DNA of 64,000 nucleotides from Gammaproteobacteria bacterium (GTDB lineage: Bacteria; Pseudomonadota; Gammaproteobacteria; Xanthomonadales; SZUA-36). The notes below the pieces were generated by a model. The model did not search any database and was not told the origin of the DNA. It saw only the letters and a program-made list of their open reading frames with translations. Position 1 is the first letter of the stretch. Every line of letters starts with the position of its first letter. Shown here in pieces: positions 43,473 to 52,207 of the stretch. The translations under genes and the position numbers were made by a program. The DNA is taken from NCBI GenBank assembly GCA_021772915.1, contig JAJFLB010000046.1:1-64000 (forward strand), read 5' to 3'.

Positions 43473-44291
43473 TCAATTCATACCTCGTTTGCGCATGTCG
43501 TTGGGGTCAACAATTTCCCGTATCAATCGGACCTGCTCACAACTTGGTGGTCGGGTTTCGGGTACGTCCGTTCCGGGCATCAACAATTCGAAGCCCGTAG
43601 CGTCCTGCACCTGTTCAACGGTTACACCCGGGTGCACCGATTGTAAACGCATTCGTTTACTTTGAGGGTGAAAATCCATCACTGCCAGATTGGTAATGAC
43701 GGCCCGTGGTCCTCCACCAAGCCCCAGTTGCTCGCGTGTGTTACCACCATCAAGGTAGCCGGCCCCGGAAATATAATCGACCTTTTCCACCAGGCTTCTC
43801 GGTGAATGATCGGGGTTCCAGTAGTACAGGTCTTTGCCGATTGAGCACATATCCGCCAACCCGGCGGTGCCCGGCAGTCTGACCCTGGGGTGATGGTAAT
43901 CCTCACCAATGATCGAGTTATTGGCATTGCCGTACTGATCCAGTTGCGCAGCGCCCACGCAAAATTTTGTTATCCAGCGCCCATTGAGAACGAAGTTCCA
44001 GAAGTCCGTGTATTGATCAAGATACATGATGGAATCACGCCACAACGGGGCCTCAAGTGTGGAGGCGGGAATTCGCTCAGGTCGCGGCTCCAGCCCAACC
44101 GAACTGGCAATCCACACCAGCTCTGGCGCGTGGGTCAGACGTGCCAGCATAAAAGCCGCAACCGGGATAAACGAGGCCATGCCGTTGCACGCCTGCTCAC
44201 CATCCTGGAAGTACTCTGCCAATGCAGTCACCATCAGTTCATCAACACCATAGTTCTCGGCGGGAGGGCTGTTACGCCAATCGGTGGTCAC
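43473..44291 (-). CDS. IpdB-like CoA-transferase/hydrolase, beta subunit (copy 2)
   Basis: A 272-residue homologue of the beta subunit at 23249-24040, sharing NGMASFIPVAAFMLARLTHAPELVW, GAAQLDQYGNANNSIIGEDY, VRLPGTAGLADM and LHPGVTVEQVQDATGFELLMPG. In known steroid pathways IpdB with IpdA hydrolyses a CoA-bound cyclic ketone. GTG start overlapping the alpha-subunit stop (GTGA). Differences from copy 1 (AGLADM for GGMADLG) suggest a different substrate. Gene order SDR, alpha, beta on one strand. Confidence 0.88.
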   Translation of the reverse strand: MTTDWRNSPPAENYGVDELMVTALAEYFQDGEQACNGMASFIPVAAFMLARLTHAPELVWIASSVGLEPRPERIPASTLEAPLWRDSIMYLDQYTDFWNFVLNGRWITKFCVGAAQLDQYGNANNSIIGEDYHHPRVRLPGTAGLADMCSIGKDLYYWNPDHSPRSLVEKVDYISGAGYLDGGNTREQLGLGGGPRAVITNLAVMDFHPQSKRMRLQSVHPGVTVEQVQDATGFELLMPGTDVPETRPPSCEQVRLIREIVDPNDMRKRGMN

Positions 44292-45181
44292 CCTGGCTGC
44301 TCCCAGTTTCGAATCCTGTTGATGGTCTCGACACCGCCCACCATATCCATGTATTGCTGCTGATTTTCAGGTCCCAACACAAAACGTTCGATCAGGTTCC
44401 TGACTGCTGTGTCATCCCGTGCGGCCGCTGCCCAGTCAAGGTGAAATTTGCTGTCATAACCATAGTCCGGGTAAAAGGAAGTCGGGTGTGCACCAAACGG
44501 GACTTCGACCACCGCGTCAACCATGAAGCCGGGCAAAATGGTTTTTTCGGGGTGACGGCGCAGCACTTCGCTATCAACAATCTCCTCTGCACTGACAATG
44601 ATCCGTTGGGCTGCTTTGGGCATGATGGCAATATCCGGCCACATGGCGGTTGGCTCATACTGGATATTGCCGAAGCGGTCGGCGCGGTGCGCGTGGATCA
44701 GAGCTACGTTCGGCACCAGCGCACGACAGGCCACAACGGGTTCGCCGCCGAAAGGATCATCGAGCATCAGCAGGTTATGTGGGTTTTGTGCAATAAGATC
44801 GGTGCCGATCGCGCCACGGCTGGGTAAAAAGGGCAGGTTACGGGCGCCGGCACCAAGACGCGCATTGAGCAGGGACTCCGACAACTCCTCGACCTTGATC
44901 CGGCCCTGTTCAACTGCCTTGCGGTATTGTTGGCACAGACCAAATTGCTCCATCGTCACCGCAGCACCGATCAGATGGTTGATCACCCCGGTTGCCGCCA
45001 GCCAGTCGACGGCTAGGCCACCGACCAGTACCACCAATCCCAGTTCGCGTTTTTGCTGACGAATCAACTCACGCACCAACGCCATCGGTGCTGCCTGGGT
45101 GGCCATGTTTTGCAGGGCCACGACATCACCGTCATTGATCAGGGAGACGGCCCCGGGTAGGGTGGTTAGTTTTTCCTCCAT
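44288..45181 (-). CDS. IpdA-like CoA-transferase/hydrolase, alpha subunit (copy 2)
   Basis: A 297-residue alpha subunit with INDGDVVALQNMATQAAPMALVRELIRQQ, LPFLPSRGAIGTDLIAQNPHN, VPNVALIHAHRADRFGNIQYE and VEVPFGAHPTSFYPDYGYDSKFH. Start is the ATG at 45179-45181, overlapping the SDR stop (ATGA); the TTG one codon earlier is not needed. Partner of the beta subunit that follows. Second of two such pairs in the window. Confidence 0.88.
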   Translation of the reverse strand: MEEKLTTLPGAVSLINDGDVVALQNMATQAAPMALVRELIRQQKRELGLVVLVGGLAVDWLAATGVINHLIGAAVTMEQFGLCQQYRKAVEQGRIKVEELSESLLNARLGAGARNLPFLPSRGAIGTDLIAQNPHNLLMLDDPFGGEPVVACRALVPNVALIHAHRADRFGNIQYEPTAMWPDIAIMPKAAQRIIVSAEEIVDSEVLRRHPEKTILPGFMVDAVVEVPFGAHPTSFYPDYGYDSKFHLDWAAAARDDTAVRNLIERFVLGPENQQQYMDMVGGVETINRIRNWEQPG

Positions 45182-45960
45182 CAAGTTCTGAACACCGGCA
45201 AGGTGGCACCGCCGTCAATTACAATTGTTTGCCCGGTGATATAGGCTGCGGCATCGCTGGCCAGGTAAAGCATTGCGCTGGCCACTTCCCCGGGGGTGCC
45301 CCAGCGATTCAGAGGTATCGAGTGCGCCATTTTTTTGCGTTTTTGCTCAGGTATGGCCCGCTCCACACCGGGGGTAAGGGTCAGGCCGGGCTCTACCCCG
45401 TTGACGGTAATGTTGTGGCGTGCAAATTCCAGAGCAGCCGCCCGGATAAACCCGTTGAGACCGGCCTTGGAGGTGGCGTAATGCGCGCAACCCGGGACTG
45501 CCGCGCTATTGCCCTGTATCGACGAGGTAAACAGCATGCGGCCCCCGCCCTGTTCCTTCATCTTTGGCAGACAGGCCTTGCTAAGGCGAAAAGCACTGTT
45601 GAGATTCACGTCCATGACGCTTTGCCATGCATCATCAGACATCTCTTCGATTGGATCATAGGGGAAGATCCCGGCATTGTGCACCAGGATGTCGATGTGC
45701 TGAAAGTGCCCGGTCACCCCGGCGATCAGAGATTTGACGCCAGTGGCTGTGCCTATGTCCGCCATGACAGCATGTGCCTGACCTTCCGCACGCTTAATGG
45801 AATCCGCCACTCGCCGAATATCATTCTCACTGCGTGCGGTCACCACGACTTTCGCTCCCTGGCGGGCGAACAATAGTGCAATTTCTTCACCGATTCCTTT
45901 GCCGGACCCGGTGATGATGGCAACCTTTCCTGCAAGGGAACTGTTCAGGTTATCATGCAT
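45181..45960 (-). CDS. short-chain dehydrogenase/reductase
   Basis: The start is set at the ATG at 45958-45960, with a GGAG site ten bases upstream; the longer frame from 46011 lacks one. The 259-residue SDR has TGSGKGIGEEIALLFARQG, TARSENDIRRV (Arg after the second strand suggests NADPH or no strict NAD preference), HNAGIFPYDPI in place of NNAG, the catalytic TSSIQG serine, YATSKAGLNG, and a C-terminal YITGQTIVIDGGATLP. Translationally coupled to the following CoA-transferase alpha gene, so it probably acts just before it on a hydroxy- or ketoacyl-CoA. Confidence 0.92.
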   Translation of the reverse strand: MHDNLNSSLAGKVAIITGSGKGIGEEIALLFARQGAKVVVTARSENDIRRVADSIKRAEGQAHAVMADIGTATGVKSLIAGVTGHFQHIDILVHNAGIFPYDPIEEMSDDAWQSVMDVNLNSAFRLSKACLPKMKEQGGGRMLFTSSIQGNSAAVPGCAHYATSKAGLNGFIRAAALEFARHNITVNGVEPGLTLTPGVERAIPEQKRKKMAHSIPLNRWGTPGEVASAMLYLASDAAAYITGQTIVIDGGATLPVFRT

Positions 45961-46033
45961 ATTTCTTGTTCTCCGTGAGGCGTGCCACTTCGTTGTCCAT
46001 ACCTTCACCACTCACTTGCAGGCCACGGGAAAC

Positions 46034-46522
46034 TTACCCATCCGGTGCACTCATCTCTGCACCCGGGATCGGATTGAAGTAGTGGATCACGACACTACGC
46101 TTTGCGATCTTCCAGACACCGTTCCGGCGTGCAAAATCATCGCTGTAGGTGGCGCTGATCATCTGCACGATGTCATCGTTGGTCGCACCCATGCAGTCTA
46201 CGTTGCAAACACCTTTCGCCCGGTCAGGGCTGTCAAATTCCAGACGCAGGTTGGAGGTCAGGTGATGGCTCTCTCGCCAGACGGGATACAGAATGTCAAA
46301 AACCGCTTCGCGGATTCCCTCGTGACCGTTAAAGGTTCCGAAAGGTGGTCCAATTTCCCATATCGCATCGTTGTGCCAGATCGATATGAACTGGTCCCAG
46401 TTACGATTATCAAACCCAAGACAGTAGTCGGTTACAAGATCGCGTAGAGCGGCCCTGCTTTCCAGTTCGTCTATGCGGGCCACCAAAGTATCCAGTTGCT
46501 CCTGGTTGATGTTGTCGGTCAT
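46034..46522 (-). CDS. SnoaL/bile-acid 7-alpha-dehydratase-like protein
   Basis: Start at the ATG at 46520-46522 with an AGGA site upstream. The 162-residue NTF2-fold protein contains LESRAALRDLVTDYCLGFDNRNWDQFISIWHNDAIWEIGPPFGTFNGHEGIREAV, the typical SnoaL_4 layout, and a C-terminal DDFARRNGVWKIAKRSVVIHYFNPIPG. Relatives include scytalone-dehydratase and bile-acid-dehydratase-type enzymes acting on ring alcohols. Situated between the SDR and a cytochrome/flavoprotein pair on the same strand. Reaction unknown. Confidence 0.82.
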   Translation of the reverse strand: MTDNINQEQLDTLVARIDELESRAALRDLVTDYCLGFDNRNWDQFISIWHNDAIWEIGPPFGTFNGHEGIREAVFDILYPVWRESHHLTSNLRLEFDSPDRAKGVCNVDCMGATNDDIVQMISATYSDDFARRNGVWKIAKRSVVIHYFNPIPGAEMSAPDG

Positions 46523-46585
46523 CACTGTGTCCTCATGGCTATCGTTTCGTATCACCTGTTATCTTGCGATTTGCAGCTTCCCGGG

Positions 46586-46963
46586 TCAATTTTGTTGTGC
46601 TCCCTGCTCAATCCACAATCGCATGGCTTTGATCTGATCCTGGTCCAGGGGTGGTTGCTGGATGGGCATCAACAAGCCCGAACCACCCACCGACTCCCCC
46701 GAGTCTATGAGTTTGATGTACAGGTAACTTTTGTTGGGGGAGCCCGGGTCAATCAGTAACAGAGGGCTTTGCTTTGACGGAACCCCGACCATGCGGTTCC
46801 ATGTGTCAGGATAGAGCCCCAACCCACCTTGCTCGGCACCGGGCAGATGACACATTACGCAATAATGCTGCAGGATTGGCATAACATCCCTTGCGAAGCT
46901 GATTGTCTGTGCCTGTGCAGCATTGACAGCCACCATCAGGACAATAGCAAGCAATCGGATCAT
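46586..46963 (-). CDS. small periplasmic cytochrome c
   Basis: A 125-residue protein with a signal peptide of about 18 residues (VNAAQA/QT) and one haem-c site, CVMCH at residues 35-39. The C-terminal LMPIQQPPLDQDQIKAMRLWIEQGAQ resembles the haem-ligand and terminal helix of DUF1588/PSCyt1-like or PVC-type cytochromes. It lies 20 bases downstream of the Tat-exported flavoprotein gene and is therefore the probable electron acceptor of that enzyme in the periplasm. Confidence 0.82.
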   Translation of the reverse strand: MIRLLAIVLMVAVNAAQAQTISFARDVMPILQHYCVMCHLPGAEQGGLGLYPDTWNRMVGVPSKQSPLLLIDPGSPNKSYLYIKLIDSGESVGGSGLLMPIQQPPLDQDQIKAMRLWIEQGAQQN

Positions 46964-46983
46964 ACGCCCGTTGCCAACACCGG

Positions 46984-48729
46984 TCAGCCTTTGTCCCGCG
47001 TCTCACCGTGTGCGGCGTTTGCAGCGATAAAGCCAAAGGTCATGGCGAGACCCAGGGTATGTCCGGCACCCCAATAGGCTTCTCGCGACGGGCTGGCAAT
47101 GCAATTGCCGGCACCATAAAGCCCGGGAATGGGTTGGTTTTTTGTATCAAGCACCCGTGCCTTGGCATCAATTGCCGGTCCGCCGCAGGTGTCGAGTGCA
47201 CCACCCGCAAGTATTATTGCGTAGTAGGGTCCTTTCCCCCTGATGGGGTGCATTGTCAGGCTGGGTCCCTTGTTAGGTGACCAGCCACTGTCTGCCCGCA
47301 TGGGTGAGAACACCTGGTGCCATTCTCTGTCATAGGCCGCCTGACCACGCTGGAAGTCCCGGTCTTTTCCAGACTTGGCGAAACCGTTAAATCGATCAAT
47401 CGTTTTCTTGAGGCTTGCCGCGAACGAAGGGGCCAGGGTAACCCCCCCGGTCCTTGAGGTAATTTCTGCCAGTCTGTTGTCGATCTTTGCAGCCAGCTCT
47501 TGCAAGGATGCGCCTTTAAGCACCTGGGCTGATTTTTCCGGGTCGGCTGGGATCGGATACGCACCTGCAAACGCTTCCGCACTGCGTTGATCGTAGACCA
47601 TGAACAGCAACTGATTGGGGAATTCTGCCCGCGAGGCATCGTAGAGCCCGTGGGCTTCGGTGCGGTCATTGTAATTACGATTTTCGTTGACCACCCGGAC
47701 ACCATACCGGTTGACCTGGATCATCGAGTCACCCGGCGGAAAAAACACACCCGCAGCCAGGTTTGGGCTCTGCAATGCTTCTTCAAGCACAATCTGGGTT
47801 CGCCAGGCACTGGACATCGAGCCCATCCGGGCACCGACAGCACCGGCAATGTTAATGAAATCTCCGGTTATCCAGGGCATGGCACACGAACCCCAGAAAC
47901 GGTTGCGTTGATACAGGCTCACAAATTCCGGGTTGTGTGCGTAGCCGCCGGTAGCAAATATCACGGCTTTGCGAGCCCGGATCGTCACCGTCGCATCCCC
48001 GGTTTCTGCCTCTACGCCTTTGACCTGACCGGTCGGGTCAAGGATAAGACGCATGGCCCGGTGCTTGGTCAGTATGGGGATACCGCGTTTTTTTACCGCG
48101 TTTCCCAATTGCATCATGAGTTCTACGCCACCGCCGATGGTGCCGTCTTTTTTCAACGGCCCCAGGGCGCGACCGGCGGGTACTTTGTTCTCCGGGACCT
48201 GATCCAGGTAATCGGGCGCGGAGCGGTCCAGTTGGAACATACGCCACTCGGCGACCTTGAGGTCACCGTGCTTGCCTAGTCTGTCCACTGCCTTGGTGGC
48301 ATTCCCGTAGAACGCTTTGAGAAGTTCAAATTCGCCTGCAGACAGGCCAAGCTGCTTATTTTCCGGATTGTAAGTTTCGGGATACGAGTAGCGGGCCATG
48401 TACTCCAGACAGTCCTTTTCATTGTCGTCAATACCCTTTTCCCTGAGGGAAAAGTTGTTGGGTATCCAGAGTACACCGGCAGACTTCGCAGAAGTGCCTC
48501 CGAGAATCGGGGCTTTTTCAACAATGACGACGGTATCACCGTTTTCATCTGCGGTCACAGCGGCTACGGATGCGCCGACACCACTGCCGACAACCAGAAT
48601 ATCTGCCTCGTGATCCCAGCTGAATTTCGAGGCAGCTTTTGAAGTGCGTAGTGTAATTGTGCCGATCGACAGGGCGCCTGCGCCTGCCAGCACTTGTCTA
48701 CGAGTCATAGCTTGCCGTTTATCACCCAT
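46984..48729 (-). CDS. Tat-exported KstD/fumarate-reductase-like flavoprotein
   Basis: A 581-residue FAD-dependent oxidoreductase. It begins with a twin-arginine signal (MTRRQVLAGAGALSIG, RR at residues 10-11). Then come the FAD-binding ADILVVGSGVGASVAAVTA at about 42-60, VEKAPILGGTSAKSAG, and the C-terminal block GPYYAIILAGGALDTCGGPAIDAKARVLD with GLYGAGNCIASPSREAYWGAGHTLGLAMTFG. This is the 3-ketosteroid Delta1-dehydrogenase/flavocytochrome-fumarate-reductase group, which inserts or removes a C=C bond next to a carbonyl. Tat export is unusual for KstD, which is normally cytoplasmic or membrane-associated. Cytochrome c gene follows. Confidence 0.9.
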   Translation of the reverse strand: MGDKRQAMTRRQVLAGAGALSIGTITLRTSKAASKFSWDHEADILVVGSGVGASVAAVTADENGDTVVIVEKAPILGGTSAKSAGVLWIPNNFSLREKGIDDNEKDCLEYMARYSYPETYNPENKQLGLSAGEFELLKAFYGNATKAVDRLGKHGDLKVAEWRMFQLDRSAPDYLDQVPENKVPAGRALGPLKKDGTIGGGVELMMQLGNAVKKRGIPILTKHRAMRLILDPTGQVKGVEAETGDATVTIRARKAVIFATGGYAHNPEFVSLYQRNRFWGSCAMPWITGDFINIAGAVGARMGSMSSAWRTQIVLEEALQSPNLAAGVFFPPGDSMIQVNRYGVRVVNENRNYNDRTEAHGLYDASRAEFPNQLLFMVYDQRSAEAFAGAYPIPADPEKSAQVLKGASLQELAAKIDNRLAEITSRTGGVTLAPSFAASLKKTIDRFNGFAKSGKDRDFQRGQAAYDREWHQVFSPMRADSGWSPNKGPSLTMHPIRGKGPYYAIILAGGALDTCGGPAIDAKARVLDTKNQPIPGLYGAGNCIASPSREAYWGAGHTLGLAMTFGFIAANAAHGETRDKG

Positions 48730-48777
48730 TGTTGACCTCCTGTATCAGTGGCATTTAGTGCGGGGTGCAGTCGGCAG

Positions 48778-50439
48778 TTAGCGTTGTAGCTCCATACCTG
48801 CAAGATCCCGGTCCCAGCAATCTGCGGTGATACCTTCCTTTTTCAGTTTGAATTTCTCCACCCGTTCGCTGGGGGTCTTTGGCATGCTGTCGCGGATGGC
48901 GATGTAACGTGGAATGGCAAAGTAAGCCATGCGTGGCTCACACCAACGAACCAGCTCTTCCTCGGTTACGTTAAACCCATCTTTGAGCACCACGACCGCT
49001 TTGACATCTTCTTCGCCAACATCCGAGGGGACACCGACCACGCAGGATTCCAACACGGCTTCGTGTGCAGAGATGACCGATTCCACCTCGAAAGATGAAA
49101 TGTTCTCACCACGTCGCCTGATGGCCTGCTTCTTTCGGTCTACAAAAAAGAAATGACCATCCTCATCCATGCGTCCCAGGTCGCCGGTGTGAATCCAGCC
49201 ATTTTTGAACAACTCCAGGGTCGCCTCCGGCTTGTTGTAGTAACCGTCGGTGCCCACAAACATCTTGTTGGAGCGGGCGATGAATTCACCCAGGCTACCG
49301 GGTTTACACTCCTGGTCGTCATCGTCGACGATACGAACATCCCAACCGGTGATGGTTTTTCCGCAGGCACCAGCGCGTGGTTCATCATAGGGACTGACCA
49401 GACAGCAATAGCACTCGGTCATACCATAGACTTCGAGAATCTTGGTGTTGAAACGTTTCTGGAAGGCGTGCCACTCATCCTGCGGTGCCGCTGCACCGAC
49501 CATCAAGCGAATCGGGTTGTCTGCATCATTCTCTTGCTCTTGCTGCTTGAGCAGGATGGGAATGATGCCGCCGATGTAATTGGCTTCTGTGCATTCCCAA
49601 CGTCGGCAGTCATCCCACAAACGGCTGGCTGAAAACCGATCTACGATCACTGCCCTGGCGTCTGCGAGGATTGCCGGGCCAATGGTGATACCCTGGGCAT
49701 TGCCGTGGAAAAACGGCAAGCCCGTGTACAGTACATCGTCTTCGGTGTAACGAGAGTACTTGACCGATTCGGCCCAGATGTCGTACCAGTAGTGGTGGGA
49801 GAACATCACGCCCTTGGAAACACCCGTTGTGCCGGAGGTGTAGAGTATGGAAGCCAGGTCGCTGTAATGAACCTTGATATCGGGTGAATCCGACGTCCGG
49901 TCCGCAAAATCTGCATACGCTACGTGCTCGAACCCCGACCAGCCCGGTAACGGTGTGTCGGTAAAGGATTCATCGGTGTAGATGATCTGTTTGATCGCCT
50001 GCAGTTCTTCGGCTATGCCTTCAAGACGATCCATGTACTGCAAATCTGCCACCAGGGCGACACAATCGGACTGAACCATCTGGTAGGCCAGACCCTGGCC
50101 CTTGAGCGCCACGTTGATCGGTACTTCGCAGGCACCTATCTTGTTCAAACCAAACCAGGCATAGAGGAACTCCGGGCTGTTTGGCAACATGATTGCGACC
50201 TTGTCGCCATGCTTGACCCCCAGGGCAAGGAAACCATTGGCCGCCTGGTTGATCCGGTCATTGAATTCACCAAGCGTGATGGGGTCGTCCCTGAACTGGA
50301 ATACAACGTGGTTTGGAAATTGCCGCGCCTTGTCTTCAATTATCTTGGGCAGCACACGGTCGTGCTGAGAATACTCCTGCATATTCCAGCTGGACCACTT
50401 GCTCGCGTGGCGTTCAAATTTGTCGTCCCAACGGCCCAT
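48778..50439 (-). CDS. AMP-dependent acyl-CoA synthetase
   Basis: A 553-residue ANL-family ligase. It has LASILYTSGTTGVSKGVMFSHHYW (P-loop) near residue 195, a middle KILEVYGMTECYCCLVSPYDEPRAGACGKTITGWD, and GWIHTGDLGRMDEDGHFFFVDRKKQAIRRRGENISSFEVE near 420. The terminal lysine region is MPKTPSERVEKFKLKKEG. It adenylates a carboxylic acid and forms the CoA thioester. The style (RRRGENISSFEVE) is that of crotonobetaine/carnitine or cholate-CoA-ligase-like enzymes. It follows the PPOX-fold gene by six bases, first two genes of this minus-strand block. Confidence 0.93.
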   Translation of the reverse strand: MGRWDDKFERHASKWSSWNMQEYSQHDRVLPKIIEDKARQFPNHVVFQFRDDPITLGEFNDRINQAANGFLALGVKHGDKVAIMLPNSPEFLYAWFGLNKIGACEVPINVALKGQGLAYQMVQSDCVALVADLQYMDRLEGIAEELQAIKQIIYTDESFTDTPLPGWSGFEHVAYADFADRTSDSPDIKVHYSDLASILYTSGTTGVSKGVMFSHHYWYDIWAESVKYSRYTEDDVLYTGLPFFHGNAQGITIGPAILADARAVIVDRFSASRLWDDCRRWECTEANYIGGIIPILLKQQEQENDADNPIRLMVGAAAPQDEWHAFQKRFNTKILEVYGMTECYCCLVSPYDEPRAGACGKTITGWDVRIVDDDDQECKPGSLGEFIARSNKMFVGTDGYYNKPEATLELFKNGWIHTGDLGRMDEDGHFFFVDRKKQAIRRRGENISSFEVESVISAHEAVLESCVVGVPSDVGEEDVKAVVVLKDGFNVTEEELVRWCEPRMAYFAIPRYIAIRDSMPKTPSERVEKFKLKKEGITADCWDRDLAGMELQR

Positions 50440-50445
50440 ATCTTT

Positions 50446-51048
50446 TTACTCCACCGAAGATTTAAGTGCTTCCGGACTCATAAACTTGGCAATCAGCTTT
50501 TGGGACTCGCCATACCAAACGCCCTCGTCATGAGCATCGAGCATTTTACCCAGATCCCAGGTCAGGATCTTTTCGGGCTTAACCTCGATAATGCATCGTA
50601 ACGGCGTGTGCACCGCTTCGAATGCGACCTCGCGTTCTTCATCGGTGGTCAACTCGAAAAAGTACTTGTCGATGATCTTCCAGTGGATATCACGCATCAG
50701 CGTATCTTCATCGTGAATCACCGCTTGCCCCATGACCATAATGGCTTTCTGGTGCCTGACATTGGTGCCGTCATTGTGGATACTGACCGTGATTTTGGGA
50801 TTTTCCTGCAGGCATCCCACCTTGTGGCGGAAGTTCTTGATACTACTCATCATGACGTTGTCATCCTTGATGACATAGAACATCGGGGTCACCACGGGAT
50901 AGCCTCGCCGGTTGACGTGACCCATGTTGCAATAGGCGCTATGGTGGTAGAGCAGATCGAACTCGTCTGTCTCCAGTGGGTAGTCCTGGGCTACTCGGAG
51001 TTGCTCGAGTTTAATCGGGTCAAACGTGACTTGTGGTTTATCTGACAT
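50446..51048 (-). CDS. PPOX-fold (possibly F420-dependent) protein
   Basis: A 200-residue split-barrel protein. Pattern: YCNMGHVNRRGYPVVTPMFYVIKDDNVMMSSIKNFRHKVGCLQENPKITVSI at about residues 38-89, the normal pyridoxamine-5'-phosphate-oxidase-fold strand order, then RHQKAIMVMGQAVIHD and CIIEVKPEKILTWDLGKM. Relatives bind FMN, haem or F420; FDOR-B members use F420H2 to reduce enones. In this F420-equipped region an F420 reductase is possible but no cofactor-defining motif is seen by eye. First gene of the minus operon; divergent from the crotonase operon, with a TTGAA dyad between. Confidence 0.78.
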   Translation of the reverse strand: MSDKPQVTFDPIKLEQLRVAQDYPLETDEFDLLYHHSAYCNMGHVNRRGYPVVTPMFYVIKDDNVMMSSIKNFRHKVGCLQENPKITVSIHNDGTNVRHQKAIMVMGQAVIHDEDTLMRDIHWKIIDKYFFELTTDEEREVAFEAVHTPLRCIIEVKPEKILTWDLGKMLDAHDEGVWYGESQKLIAKFMSPEALKSSVE

Positions 51049-51253
51049 TTGGGTTTCTCCTGATTGTTATGTGAATTACTTTGTTTGCAAGCAGCCCTGA
51101 AAATCGACGTGCCCGTGATCTGTTAACATCACCTGTTGGTATGGGACCAGTGATCCGGATTGGAATCTGACTGCTACTTCAATTTCCCTGTATGTTATTG
51201 ACGTACTTATTCTCTTTGCAGACAGCCGGTGTGTATTATTTTTTGGACAAAAC

Positions 51254-51268
51254 TTGAACTTCGTTCAA
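51254..51268. promoter_or_regulatory. candidate operator TTGAA-N5-TTCAA, copy 3
   Basis: Reads TTGAACTTCGTTCAA within AACTTGAACTTCGTTCAATC, a 6-bp perfect dyad in the 340-bp divergent region 51049-51388 between the PPOX/ligase operon and the crotonase operon. The rest of this region shows promoter-like AT tracts and no other feature. Nearly identical to the site at 60596. Confidence 0.55.
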
Positions 51269-51388
51269 TCTTTCCACAAAATACAATGTACTGTCAAGCA
51301 ACCGGACGGACCTGCGGGTGCTTGCATTCAGGGACTGTAACATCAGCAATTACCGGGCGAAAATGCCAACAAAAAACTGAGGTAGATA

Positions 51389-52165
51389 ATGCCAGATATC
51401 AAAATTGAACGCAGGGGTGAGGTGGAGTGGATCAGGCTTGACCGGCCGGACCGCATGAACGCCTACGATGCTGACATGGCGCAGGAGTTGATTCGTGCTC
51501 TTGAAAATGCTGCAGACAGTGGTGTCATTGTGCTGACCGGCACCGGGCGCGCCTTTTGCGCCGGTGGTTACCTGGCCAATCTCAGCGATCCCGATCCGGA
51601 AGCCTTGAGGGGCATGTTTTATGGTTCACTGAAGGTTTACGAGGCTATCCGAACCAGTCCGAGGCCCGTCATCGCCGCAGTCAACGGTGCAGCCGCCGGC
51701 GGTGGTAATGAGCTGGTGGTCGCTTGTGACCTCGCGATTGCGGCTGAGAATGCGACGTTTGGTCAGACGGGTGTGCGTGTTGGCAGCGCCCCGGTGCTGG
51801 GTGGCACCAATTTCCTGAGCATGTCGGTCGGTGAAAAACGTGCCAAAGAAATTGCTTTCATGTGTCGGCGCTACCCGGCCCAGCAGGCGCTTGAAATGGG
51901 CTTGATCAACCAGGTCGTACCCGCAGAAGAGCTGGAAGACGAGGTCACCCGCTGGGCTGATGAACTATTGCGCATGAGTCCGCGCTATCTCGAAATCGCA
52001 AAAATCAGTTCGAATGTCTGGTGGAATCAGTGCCGCGATTCATATTTAGGTGGTCTGGGGATGCTGGTTCAGGCCATCGGCTCAAAGGATATGATCGAGG
52101 GTGCCAAGGCATTCATGGAAAAACGCAAACCGCAGTTCGAAGGCCGTGCTGTCAAGACTGAGTAA
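51389..52165 (+). CDS. MenB/BadI/EchA20-like crotonase-fold hydrolase
   Basis: A 258-residue crotonase-superfamily protein. The oxyanion motifs are VLTGTGRAFCAGGYLANLSD and AAVNGAAAGGGNELVVACDL. The block GQTGVRVGSAPVLGGTNFLSMSVGEKRAKEIAFMCRRYPAQQALEMGLINQVVP is typical of MenB (naphthoyl-CoA synthase) and its ring-opening relatives BadI and EchA20, not of simple enoyl-CoA hydratases. These make or break C-C bonds in cyclic beta-keto-acyl-CoA. In a catabolic operon with IpdAB-type pairs elsewhere in the window, ring cleavage by hydrolysis is the likely job. GAGGTA site before the ATG. First gene of a ten-gene plus operon. Confidence 0.88.
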   Translation: MPDIKIERRGEVEWIRLDRPDRMNAYDADMAQELIRALENAADSGVIVLTGTGRAFCAGGYLANLSDPDPEALRGMFYGSLKVYEAIRTSPRPVIAAVNGAAAGGGNELVVACDLAIAAENATFGQTGVRVGSAPVLGGTNFLSMSVGEKRAKEIAFMCRRYPAQQALEMGLINQVVPAEELEDEVTRWADELLRMSPRYLEIAKISSNVWWNQCRDSYLGGLGMLVQAIGSKDMIEGAKAFMEKRKPQFEGRAVKTE

Positions 52166-52207
52166 TGCTGATTAGAATCGGTTGATAAGGGCAGGAATAA
52201 ACTATCA

